From: Raphanus sativus
Lineage: Eukaryota; Streptophyta; Magnoliopsida; Brassicales; Brassicaceae
Length of the DNA stretch: 64,000 nucleotides
Direction of reading: 5' to 3'
NCBI RefSeq assembly: GCF_000801105.2
Contig: NC_079511.1
Location: 10,842,784 to 10,906,783 of the forward strand
Positions 1 through 11,979 of this stretch are shown piece by piece. The position numbers were made by a program, and so were the translations under genes. Each line of letters begins with the position of its first letter. Within the stretch, counting starts at the first letter, position 1. The notes below the pieces were generated by a model. The model was not told the origin of the DNA. It was given only the letters and a program-made list of their open reading frames with translations, and searched no databases.

Positions 1-2590
1 TTAGTTGTGGTTCCTCAAATATTTTTATGAGCTGTAAATGGGAAATGTAGCTCTAACTCATGTATTGAACTTGTCTATTATCTTTCTTTAGAGTTTGACA
101 AAGAAAAGTGATACTGGCAATAATTTTGATTTCTAGTTATGAAGTGTATTTTGTTTTGGTTTTGTTGATGAACTTCTTTAATTGGATGACGCTGAATTTT
201 CATACTGTCATTTTGTACTGAGTTATTCTTTTTGATGATGTTAATTATGTTGTGAAATAATTTCTTTTACTGGTATTTACATGACTAATAATTTTTCCAA
301 AAAAAATTGATAAGAAAAATAATTATAAATCATAAAACATAATAAGTATTGTTTTTTTATTTTTTATTTTATAAAATTTTTGGTTAATGATTGTTGTCAG
401 AACGACATGATATTTTGATCAATTTTCATTAGAAACTCATAAATGTCTATAACTATATGTTTTTTATTTATATGTTTCGACTCTATTTATAAGTTTAATA
501 TGTTTTAGCAGCAATTAAACAATGATTATATGTTTAAATCACTTAAATTTGGGTATTTTCAATGTAACATATTATTCAGGCTAAATAATGTAAATTCTTA
601 TGTTTTTAACCTTGTAGTCCATATTATTTCGACTATTATCAACCGATTTCCTTTCACACCAAAAATTACTAATTCTATTTAGAGAGTTTTATTGGAAGTG
701 GATGTTTTGTTTTCTTTGTTCCAAATGCGATGAACTAATTATATTGTTTTCAAAAGATTTACTTGTTGCATGATTTCATTGTACTCATGATTTCTAGAGC
801 TATATATATATTCTTAGACATTCTTAACAATCATGGCTTTTTAGACATCATTGTTTGTGGAGTTCAGAGAGAACGCTTTCCACAGTGAGTTCTTAAGCTT
901 CGACTTAGTCAACCCTTCTCCTCTATGTTATGATTTGTAGTGAACCAAATAAGATCGTTTTCAAGTGAAAGCTACCATCGTCACACTCACTCCAATGTAA
1001 TGATACCTTCAGTCGGTCAGCAGAAGATCCAGTGGTTGTTGAAAGATAACAATGGCTAAATTAAATTATCTTCTCAAAAAATTCCAAGAGATGCTTCTCT
1101 ATATATACGGATATACCTCATTTGAAAGGTTGCAGTTTTTTCTCTACATGCCAATACGTAACAACACTCACGTGTTTTTTTTAAAAAAAATTGGAAGCTA
1201 TTTGGAATAGGCTTTACTGGACTATTCCAAAAATATGCACACTTTTGAACACTAACTTTTCTTCACCTTTTAGTTAGGCTTTACATAATCATCATAATCC
1301 CTTGAGATCATTTGATCCCCTTTCTTTAACTTAAGTGACCTTTAAAGAAAATATATATACCACTTCATCTTCCAGCTTGTATTAAAAATTGAGCTTTTGC
1401 AATTTAATTTACATTTCGCGATTTACATAACAATTGTATTGTCAAGCGATAAAAAAATGTGCAAGAACTACAACATTATCTCTGTCGTTTGTGAATCATC
1501 GCTACTGTTGTGGTAAGCGATTGTAAAAGAGAAGAGCAACACTTTTATTGACAGGAAAAACATCAGAGAGCAGCAACTCTGAAACGAATGCAACTTTAGT
1601 CTTGTATCATTGGGAAGAAGAACCTTGCAAAGTATGACCTTAATGTATTTCTACTGTCAAAGAGCTGAAAGGAATCATTGCTACATACATACCACAAATA
1701 AAATAGATGTCTGATTGAACAAAGGAGCAATCAAATTGTCATTAAGTAGATAACATGGGAAAAGAGGGTCTAACAGGCAAAATACATGAGCACTCTAATT
1801 ATAATGGGAGAAGATGGTTAATAAGTCATGCCACTCTCCAGCTGGATCAACGTACTATACTACTATGATGACAACTGTGGCACTCTCACATAAGTGTTGT
1901 TTTGGAGGAAAAATCAATAAGAAAAGATAATTTCCAAGTCACAATCAAAACAAAGCGAGCGGCAGTAAAAGAAACATGTTCTCCAAGGTGATAAACCTAT
2001 TCTCCACCATGAAGTCAGAAAAGATAAGAAAGTTATTTTTCATTTGATTTACGAACCTGAGATCAGATGTGATCTTCACCTTAACCTTTATTCTCTCTCT
2101 GTCACTCCATTGCAGGCAATGGTTGCCAGCAAGGCGATGAGACGCTGCTATGAAAGCATGTCACAGATTTTGCTGTTTCTAAGCTTCTCTTCATCCTGCA
2201 TAAACACTTAAAAACAATCCTTTTTATAAGAAAAAAACAGAGCCTGATCTGAAGGTAAGCATCAAGGTATGGGAGTGATGTGTTGGCACCTGGCACCATA
2301 CCCTTTCGGAAACAGCCTCCAGAAGGTGTTTTTCATTTAAAACTAAAAACTTTAGATTGTAAGAAATAACATATAACTATTTTATAAGGGAATATTTAAG
2401 TACCATGATATTTGTATATGTGATGAAGCTACGTCACTAACGGAAGTCGTCGGATCGATTTTGATCAAAATAACGGTATTTTGGGGATCACATCAGCATC
2501 TGTAGCCTTGATTTCGTCTGACACCGAGACAAACGAACAAAGCATCGAGATTTAGACACAACTCCCAGATTCATGTTCCAAGTTTCAAAC
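1..2590. other. Gene-poor flank, nothing firm
   Basis: AT-rich sequence with many stops in all frames and no convincing exon. A minus-strand open stretch near 2100-2300 has a splice-like layout but no recognisable domain. I support no gene here. Confidence 0.6.
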
Positions 2591-3760
2591 TTCAGTAATC
2601 AAGCTTCTCCACGGTCTCCATTGTAAAAGAGTTTCTTGTTATAATGCAAAATATCCATATAGCTGTTGCCTAGAAAAATGAAATAATATATAGTCGAAAA
2701 CAGAAAGAGAAAAAAAAAAGAGCAAGGTTGATTGCAAGAAACCAATACGTACAAATGGAGAAGAATCTTCTCCTTGCAGATGAGCCAAACTCCTCCCCTC
2801 CAGCTTCCTTGTACAATTGAAGCCAGTGCTCAAATAAATTAAGCTTGGTCCCATAGGGTGCATCACTCTGAGCAACCTGCAAAAAAATACGTTTTTTTTA
2901 GGAAGGCAACAACACTTTTGTGCTAGAGAAGGTTATAAGAATACATACGTCAAGAAAATTTTGTCTAGTTCCTTTCCAGCTGCAATTTGGCATGCTAATG
3001 GCAGGTGCTTTCCATTTAAAGCTCCAGACGTGTTTTATTAAAGTTTCCACTTCTTCACTTAATAAAGTATGACCAAGGTGCTCGCTAAATGCACTGGTAG
3101 ATGAAGAAGCAACTACAGAAGATTGGCCATTGGTAAACTCATTCTCCTCGTCTGTCTCAGAGCACTCAGAATCTTCTTCCTCATCATCCTCTCCATCTGT
3201 AGAGCTTCTATCCTCAGAAGCACTGTTTTCCTCGTCTTCATCATCCTCATCTTCTTCTGTGTCGCTTCTAACTTGCTCCTCTCTCTGCCTGTTAAAAGAT
3301 TTGGAAACCCGGATTTAGTATCTCCCTCTGAGGCAGTTCATATGCCACGAAATTTATTGCATATGAACTAATACTACAAAGATTTCCAATATTCAAGTTA
3401 CCAGTTCACATTAAGCCATGGCATATATAACAAATACTACAAAGAGAGTTCCCCAATACAGAAAAGCTAAAGATTTAAATTTCTACTGTAAATGTACCTT
3501 CTTCTGTTCATGTCAGAAACAACCTTGTTAGACAAACCAAGAGATACCAGTAGATTATGGTAAGCTGTCGGTTTTCTGTAAACATTTGCTACTGATTAGT
3601 CTTCAACACGGTCTTCTTCAAATGAATCTACAATACAATACGATAACCGAAAATGTTTATTTGAGTTTCAAAAAATCCGAAAACAATTAGAGAATAGCCA
3701 AGATCTTAAGATACCTGTTGGAGTATTCGAAATACACCGTTCACACTTCTTCTTATTCAG
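2590..3760 (-). pseudogene. 5' fragment of UTP25/NOF1-type nucleolar protein gene
   Basis: Five exons of a UTP25 (Arabidopsis NOF1) type protein can be read on the minus strand: up to 3715, 3627-3498, 3288-2949, 2876-2753 and 2669 to about 2592. All join in frame at GT-AG sites. They give a basic start (DRKLNKKK), a conserved block (YHNLLVSLGLSNKVVSDMN), a long acidic Asp/Glu/Ser tract, then APAISMPNCSWKGT, LFEHWLQLYKEAGG and NSYMDILHYNKK. The family acts in 18S rRNA maturation in the nucleolus. Only about the first third is present; the helicase-like body is absent and homology stops near 2592. Two lesions are visible: an in-frame TAA in exon 2 just before SVANVYRKP, and ATT where ATG is expected before GCT GAT AGG. 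The family call rests on remembered sequence and is fairly sure; the pseudogene status is directly visible. Confidence 0.72.
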
Positions 3761-3787
3761 TTTCCTATCAGCAATGGAGGTTTTCGA

Positions 3788-3991
3788 TTAGGGTTGGACT
3801 GAATATCAAACGGAGCACTTTATATAGTAGGAGGAGGGGAGGTGGAACGAAACAATTACAATGGATTAAAGAGCATAATAGATTGATGAAGAGTAGATTA
3901 CTGTAACGCTGTGACGATTGGAAGAGCCGGAAGATCGAAACTCAACACTATCATATGTCGAAGCCCAGAAACAAAATGCGGTTGAAGCCCA
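3788..3991 (-). promoter_or_regulatory. Telo-box, TATA and site II motifs of the UTP25 fragment
   Basis: Read on the minus strand, the upstream side of the UTP25 fragment holds AACCCTAA (telo-box, 3788-3795), a TATATAAAG box near 3830 and two TGGGCT site II elements (3986-3991 and 3962-3967). This arrangement is typical of plant ribosome-biogenesis promoters, so the fragment was copied with its promoter. Confidence 0.55.
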
Positions 3992-6900
3992 TCAGAAAGA
4001 TCGACGTGGACAAATGCTGTTCTCTGATTGGTCTGAATTAAAGTGGTGACGTGGACATGTTCTCCATTGATCTTATTAGCCTTTTAATATAGTATTGATG
4101 TGCTTTTTGGTAAAAAGAAAGTTATTTCAGTGTGTTTTGAAAGATTTACCACAGTTTCAATAACCGAAAAATGAATATGATAAAGGTCAAAAGAAGACCT
4201 CAAGAGTAAATAATGAATAGTTTTTGAAATTTTACTACGTTTTCTTGGGGACTGGGTCATGTGATCTCAAATAGATTTTTCATAGCTCTGTTTACGGGAG
4301 TAACACTACTATTCATCGAAAAGCCTAAACGACACTGGAAACTAACAGATATGGCCCCAAATGACTGAAATGTTGGTCTCATGTTATAATGCTTACGCAG
4401 CATGTTTGGGCTCATATGGAGACAGTATATGTCCAACAATTCTAACATCTTGTTTGGGCTCATATAAGAGGCAGTAAATGTCCAATCATGTTTTGCGTTC
4501 GTTGTTTGTATAAGTTTTGTGCCGGTTTAAGTCGGTTTTATATATATTTTAAAGGCTTCAAATTTTAATAATTAATTCTTCATGTAGTATGATTTGACAT
4601 TTAAAAGTTGTATATATAAAGTTTATAAACTAAAGATCGTGGCAGACTGTTTGACTGATCAAGTAATGCATGTGTTTACCTTGCTTTCACATCCATTTAT
4701 CTTCCTCTTCTTGTACAATTTGGACAATTCCATATTCAAACAATGTGGTATCACCTCACAGGTTCTAAATGCATAGAGTGGCTTTTGATAGTACAACTGG
4801 GCACTGGGTAAAGCTGGATACATTTCACAATCACATGTAGCGCTCCAAGGCCTCAAGTCCCGTTTAGTGTAAATTTCCATTTTGTGCAGATTTTAAAAAT
4901 GAAAGCAGAAAGCTTTATCTCTTGAACTACGTGACAGTGTTTAATGAAAGTTTTCCTTCCTGAGTTATATATAATCTGGCTCAGTAAATTTAAACAGAAC
5001 ATCTGCTGTGAGAGAGAAGAAACAACAGTTGATGCAGAAAGCGACTCAGGTATCTTCTTGTTGATCCAAACTTATAACTATGAGGGACCTTTTAGCAAAA
5101 AAAAAAAGTATGGGGGACTTTTTGAGTTCTTTATGATATCATAGTATCCTTCTTTTTAAGTTTATTTAAATCAGCTTGCTGAACCTCTGTTTATGAAAAC
5201 GGAAAAGGCAAACTACAAAGAAGCTTTAGAACGGCTCGGTAATGCATGTTCTTACATTAGTAAGATATATGTCAATTGTCAATTCGATACTTATTGGACG
5301 AAACAGAAGAAACTATACTATCTCTTTTGTGATCAAATAGGTGATTGGAGCATCGGATTTACAGGTTGATGTTTCTAATGAAATGTGGCTCAAAACGCTC
5401 TTATCAAGCATTTTTTATTTACTATGCTAACTCTTTGTTTTGAACACCAAATTACAGCGATCAAATACTGGAAAGGATGATAAAAGAGAGGGATGGCATT
5501 CCTCGCTTGTAGCATTTGCTGGTATTCTTTAAGTCATACATATGACATTTGTTGACTCATGAATGTTGCTAACATTACCTTTACCTCATGAATGTTGTTA
5601 ACAGTACCTCTACCTGGAGATTGATGTTTCTTTGTTAATACGCTCTATGAAATGTTAAAGTTTTGAGGCTTAGAAGAAGAGTTACGCTTTATAAGAGAAT
5701 TTCCAATCCCAATTTTCCATTCTATTTTGTTGTAAATTATGTAGTGGGATCGAAAATGCTCTAAGGCAAGTCAGAAGCTGTAATGGCATGTGAGAAAGCA
5801 AAGGCATTGGAATCTTCACATTTCAGGTTTGTTTGATTGCGCCAAAACAGCACCCGCCTTGCTATCTTCTAGATATGTTGTTGCGTGTTGTTAAAGATAG
5901 TTTGAATCATTATGGTCAATGTAAAAGTTGACCTTTCACACTCTATCTAAATTTGCGGTTTGACCAAGAAAATTAACATTCTCGGAACGTCACATTGTCC
6001 ATTTTTAAGATTAAATCGATTTGTTTTAGTATTGCTTATAAATTGTGAAAGAAGTTGTAGAGCTTCTATGATCTTCGTTCCATCTTGATGCATCACCTAA
6101 AAACTTCCAAATGTATAATAGTTTTGTAATTAAAAAGACAAATAAGTCATGCTAAAGACTTGGTATACATCATAACCCTACTGAAATTTAAAGTGTCATG
6201 AGCCATATCTGGTGTGGGGAGAACAAACTAAGACCGTTTCTTCCACAGGCTGACGTGGGCAACAAAAGCAAACGATTGGTATTAAGTTATTAACCGATTA
6301 AGAAAACTTCAACTATAACATGTTGACAAAATAAGTTTAAAAAAAAAACATGTTGACAAAAAAAACAAAAAAAATGCAACTTTCTAGTATACTTTTCGCT
6401 AATGGAAGAAAAGATATGATACACACGTATTATACGGCAATGTTTGTGTCTATCTATGTATTCAACTGTGTTTAGACATGGACGAATCTTTAATATTCAT
6501 AAGTCTTCTATTGACTTTGTTCGTTTTCTGGAAAATAGATACAAACATAAGCCCACGCGCACTACAGTTACCTCTCCTCATCTCCTCTCATTTTTCCATT
6601 GTTTTCCTTATTGGTTCAAAATATATAATACGAACATTATCTTCACAAGATCACAACATATAATACCGACGTTATAATAATTATCGATTCTTCTATCAAT
6701 ATATACTTCCAGTGAGTTCATGAGCAGTTTAAGACACTAAGTTTTCATCAATATGCCACTAGCGAACAAAACAAATCAAAACCTAATGGAGATAATAAAT
6801 ACCCGGTTGAACCGTTGTATACGATGATGACTTGAAGTGTATGCCGGTCTTGTGAAATCTTCACATCACGCAATTCACGCGCGTGAGGCAAAATGTACAA

Positions 6901-7288
6901 ATACAATTACTTACGCAAAGTGGAACCTTCTGCAATATATATATTTTCTTAAATATCACATTTTCTTTCCTTTTTATTATCATCTCTTCAAATTTTCCAC
7001 TCTTGTTTAATATTTTATCAATAGTTGTTTCGTCATTTGATTTGGGAAATTTCTAAATAATTTCAAGCCGAATAATACTCCGAATATTAACTTCCAACAG
7101 TTCCCTTTTATCAAATGCTCTATGTCCCATTTTAAGTCATTAATCTATATAACCATAAAACCCGTCCATTCATAATTCATCAGACATCCTTCTATCCCCA
7201 AAAAAAAAACACTTTCTCTGTTCGTTTGATCTTTTGTATCTTCTTCTCTTTTTGAGAAAAATCTTTTGTCTCTTCGAATATCAAAGAA
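3992..7288. other. Intergenic, no gene recognised
   Basis: AT-rich sequence without a supported gene. A 48-bp period repeat pair (TGTTTGGGCTCATAT at 4403-4417 and 4451-4465) is the only clear structure. Exon-like snippets near 5470-5520 and 5765-5830 could be relics but join to nothing recognisable. Confidence 0.55.
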
Positions 7289-10200
7289 ATGGAGTTATTC
7301 ACCAAAGGAGACGCCGTTAAGTTAAGAAGCCACCTGGATAAGTTTCTAGTCGCCGACGACGACCGAGAAACCATCCGTCAAAGCCGTAAAGGAGATGCCC
7401 GGCGAGCTGTATGGACGGTAGAGACCGTCGAGGCTAAACCGAATCTGATAAGATTAAGAAGCTGCCATGGCACGTACTTAACGGCGAGCAATAAACCGCT
7501 GCTGTTAGGTATGACCGGTGAGAAAGTGACTCAAACGCACTCGTCTAACAAACCTATGGATTGGCAAACGCAGTGGGAACCGATGCGCGATGGTTTCTCG
7601 GTGAAGCTGAAATCTTGGTGCGGGAAATGGATGAGGGCTAACGGCGGGACACCGCCGTGGAGAAACTCCGTTACTCACGACGAGCCTCATACGTCGAAGA
7701 CCAAGAACTGGTTGGTTTGGGATGTTATTACCGTTGGTGGTTCTGATCTTGAAAACATGTCTGATGGTGATGAGAGCTCTGTTTCTTCTCCGGTTTCTTC
7801 ACATATCTCCGGGTCGGGTCTCGGGTCGGAGCCTGGGTCGCCCGTTTCCGCCAGGTCAATGAAGAGTATTGATCGGTTCGCTTCTCTTGGTTTGAGTTCA
7901 ATGTCTCCGAGATGGTCCTCAAAACCGGTAAGTTTGACCAAGTCTTTTATCATCAATTTTCGTTTACATTGTCCATTGAATAGTTCTTAATTAAGTGTAC
8001 CATAGAAAGTTATTATGGTTAGCTGGAATTGGACAAGTTTTGGTTGGCATGCATTAGATAGAAAATAGAAAAATGGAGGAATAATTACCATATTACTAAT
8101 ATTTAGTGTTTATAGACACTTGGAAAATATATAGAAGTATGATTCTTTTCTCCACTAACATATATAATGCTCCACAGACACATACATCGTTCCACCAACC
8201 TAATAGCACCCAAAATCTTCATATTTCTTTATTATATCTTATATCAATTGGATGTTTAGTTTACTTAGAGCAACTTCTTATTTCATATTTCACCATGGAA
8301 ACTACATCAGTTGAAAATATTACATTTTAAGTCCAGCTAGAGTTACTAACATGTAACTGACAGTAAAAGTTCTTGCAAAAGTTATACGTACCTATATAGG
8401 CCGATTAAGAAATAAATTATACCTAATCTTTTTGGCCAACATTAAAAATTATACCTAATGGTTTCAATATATAAATAAATATAATCCAGCTAACTCAAGA
8501 CACGTGTAAACTAAATATGGGGAAAAAGTTGGTTTAGTAAATGATTTATTTGTGATGGTATGGACTATGGGACCAGGAAGGAAGCAGTTAGGAGAGTCCC
8601 ACACACATGAATTTCCTTTTTATTGGTCTTTCTTGCGGGCAAGAGACTAGACACTTATTCTATAAGCATTCCTTCAAATCCTCTTTTTCAAATCTATACT
8701 TTTATGGCATATACAGTATTACATTTTGGGGCATAAAGGGCCACGTAATATGCTTTCATTTTGTTTTCATTGTTGACCTTTAGGTTAAATGTTTACAAGG
8801 CATGATACGTGTAAGTTCTAACCGAAATTTAATCTATATCACATGCTATATACATATATCACTGCATCGTCTTACACGAATAATGGAAGTTTAGAAGAAC
8901 ATACAACACTTGATATAATGGTTTTTCTACATCTAACTGCATAACTAAATATCTAATGAAAACTTAAGAGAATCAAAATGAAAAATGTTAAAAAGTATCA
9001 TAAACTTTTCATATAAATGTTTATAATAATCCCCTTCTAACTGTAATTTAATTGGATTATATTATCACACCCTTTCTAACTCTAGATTCATTTGATGGTT
9101 AAACACTTTAATCAATGATTTTAGATCAACCTTTAATATTCCACGTTGACTCACTATTCTGTTTAAACTTCTCACGAAGAACCTGAATCTAACATTACGA
9201 ATGATTGAAAGAATATATATAACTGAAAATGTTCGGATAAGGTTCTTCATCTATGAAAATGTTCATCGCATATGTTGTTATTGTTGTTAACTTCAACTTT
9301 AAAAGTTAAAAAGCATTAGAATAAATTTATAATCTTGGAAAGTAAAAGAAATGTTAATTCCTGATTTAGTAATGAATACAAAGCAAAAGAATAGTTGGTG
9401 TCATGAGATTCTCGTTGATTGCTGCTAATCCAGAAATGTAACTTTGTACTTTGAAATCCTCACAAAATACGAAGTAACAAAATCCCAATCACGTGAAAAT
9501 TTGAAACAACACCATTGAACTGGTGCTAACGTGGGAATTAAAACGCGGTAAATCCAGTCAGCAAAGTCTGACTTTCAAATTTTCATGCATCTCTATGTAG
9601 TCCCGTGTTCTGTCCGCGTTACCACAAAAGCCAATTTAGACCAGACAAGGAAGAGAGAGAGATACACATATAAAAAAGAAACACATAAATACACACCGCA
9701 TCTTCACTTCTTCGTACATATTCCCCCACTCATTGTTTCTTTTTTTACAGAAAGCAAATAGCTTCAACCCAAAGGAGAAGACGAGCAGCTTCAACCCAGA
9801 CGAAACAGTATCAGCGATGGAGTTTTTCAAGAACGCTAAAGCCGTTCGAATGCGTAACAGCCACAACAAGTATCTACACGCAGACGACGACGAAGAATCC
9901 GTGACTCAGAAACGGAACGGATCAACCAAAAACGATCGATGGACCGTCGAACCGGTTCGCGACTCCTACCACGTGATCCGTCTCAAAAGCTGTTACGGTA
10001 AATACCTAACCGCTTCCAACGAGCGGTTCTTGCTCGGAGCCACGGGTAAGAAAGTGATTCAGCTTAAACCGAGTCGGCTCGACTCGGCGGTCGAGTGGGA
10101 ACCGGTGAGAGAAGGATCCAAGATCAAGCTCAGGACGAGACACGGTAACTATTTACGAGGTAACGGTGGTCTTCCGCCGTGGAGAAACTCCGTCACGCAC

Positions 10201-10760
10201 GATAATCCTCATTTGTCGGCTACTCAGGACTCCATCTCGTGGGAGGTTGATATCGTTGAGCTCTTGATTAATCCTCAAGTCACGGCGGAGACTGAGTTCA
10301 CTCCGTCTCCGAAGACTCCGCTTTCGCCTCCGCCGCATAGGAGGAGGCCATCGAGGACTCCGTCTTCTCTTTCAGAGAGATCCGAAGAAGAGGTGAGTTA
10401 CATTATAATTACCAAAATACCCTTAAAGTTTGTTTGAAATTACAGTCGTGACATGAATTTTTATTTTTTGACCAGTCGGTTGTGTCTCCACCGAAATCGG
10501 ATGGGAGGACGATATACTACCACATCGCTGACGATGAAGGACACGTGGAAGATGAATCAGGTGTTGGATACGCTTTCACGTTTAAAGGAAACAGCGTGGC
10601 GGAGCTGACTCAGACTCTGCGAGAAGAAACGTGCATGGAAGATGCTGTGGTGTGCACTCGCAGTCCCTTAAACGGCAAGGTGTTTCCTCTTCGTTTGCAA
10701 CTTCCTCCAAACAATGGAACATTGCATGTCATTCTGGTACCCTCCACTGCTAGCCTCTAG
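7289..10760 (+). CDS. Two-domain DUF569 (actin-cross-linking-like) protein
   Basis: I read one gene with exons 7289-7927, 9751-10392 and 10476-10760, giving 521 residues. Each exon ends in phase 0. The first exon encodes a DUF569 beta-trefoil-like domain (MELFTKGDAVKLRSHLDKF... NGGTPPWRNSVTHD). The second encodes a linker and another DUF569 copy (MEFFKNAKAVRMRNSHNKY... NGGLPPWRNSVTHD), and the third a conserved C-terminal domain of about 90 residues (GRTIYYHIADDEG... LHVILVP). The first intron is about 1.8 kb, long for this genome, so an annotation tool may split the locus into two genes. Joining is supported by the donor CCG|GTAAG, the acceptor TTTTTTACAG, the in-frame linker, and the length, which fits my recollection of At1g27100 (about 519 aa). 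The molecular function of DUF569 proteins is not established; similarity to fascin-like trefoils underlies the name. If the ATG at 9817 is used, the second half alone is a 286-residue protein. Confidence 0.8.
7928..9750 (+). other. Long intron of the DUF569 gene
   Basis: A 1.8-kb AT-rich stretch with no domain-bearing ORF, bounded by consensus GTAAGT and a pyrimidine-rich acceptor. It could instead contain the terminator and promoter of two separate genes, because a CT-rich stretch precedes 9751. Confidence 0.5.
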
Positions 10761-11979
10761 ACTAGTAGTGATTGATTGTCTTCTTGTGCGGTAAGCGTTT
10801 GGTGAAGCAAAAAAATGATATGAACCTTACAAAAAGTCTATAAGATAATAAGAGTTGGTAGTTGGTACAAGATTCTTGGTGGCGTCGCATTGGATTAGTC
10901 TTTTAATACGAGTTGATGTGTAAAAATACAGTAGAGTTTTGATAATAGAAAAAAGAAATGCTTATTATACATTTATTTTTTGGGATATAGACCAAGTTGT
11001 TCGTTTTTGTTGTTGATTGTAAATAAACGATTTCTTTTTGTAAACGAGCATTTGGATTTTTTTGAGTTATTTTGTATGAGCATGCATTCGACATGAACGA
11101 GTATTATTTTGTTTTTCCTGTATACATTGTAGTTACCACTTATTGGTAAATGAAAAAGAGTAACTGAGTATGTGTAAACGTTATCATGTTACTCTATGTA
11201 TACCGGAAATGTTAATTCATATCGGCTGAATTTCCAGTGAGATTCATACAACAACTCCCAAACACATAGACTAGAGAAATACAAATGCGAGCATTACTAA
11301 CCTGAAAGTTCTAAATTGCACAATAAAAACAATCGAATGCTTATGAACGTATCCACTATGCATCTTTGTAATAGGCACTTAAGGCCTACTGTATGCTAAT
11401 GTTTCAGCATCGGTCCGCCTTTTGTCCAGTTGCACATCACATGGTAGGATGATATAAGTTGAAAGCTGGAGACGCAAGTTTATGGCCTTCCACAATCATT
11501 CAAAAAATGCTAATGACGTTATCCACTATGCAAATATCTTATTTTCTCATATACTTGATTAAAAAATACTCTAGAAAAAAAAGAGGAAACTAAAGTGTAT
11601 CTATCTTCATGTTCCTCAGAAATAAATTTTGCAACTTTCGTATGTTATTTCCAAGAACCTCCTAAAAGAAATTAATTTGTAAAAATCTAATCCGCAAACA
11701 ATAGTTTTGTCAAAATCATATCTTTTTTTTTTGTCACACGTCAAAATCATAGTTTAGTCTAGAAATTAGGAGTAATTTCGGTTGATACTATTTTCCCGGA
11801 TATTATCTTTAATCAATTATCAAAATATATTTAAGAACACAGAGTAAACGCTTCAGCTTATCCCCATCTCTAAAAAAACCCTAATCACTCTCTCTATCAT
11901 TTCTCCACCGCCGCTGTTCAACGGTGGTCATTTTCTCATCCGATCAAAACCGATCTTCTCCTACACAAACACCAACACC
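10761..11979. other. Intergenic between DUF569 and glycine-rich genes
   Basis: 3' flank of the DUF569 gene and promoter region of the downstream gene. No ORF of note. A telo-box lies close to the downstream start. Confidence 0.6.
11876..11884 (+). promoter_or_regulatory. Telo-box upstream of glycine-rich protein gene
   Basis: AAACCCTAA lies 96 bp before the ATG and is followed by a CT-rich leader, the usual arrangement in plant genes for translation-related proteins. Confidence 0.55.

Noticed and set aside
5460..5830. Exon-like snippets (KREGWHSSLVAF, SEAVMACEKAKALESSHF)
   Set aside because: No joined frame, no recognised family, too short to support.
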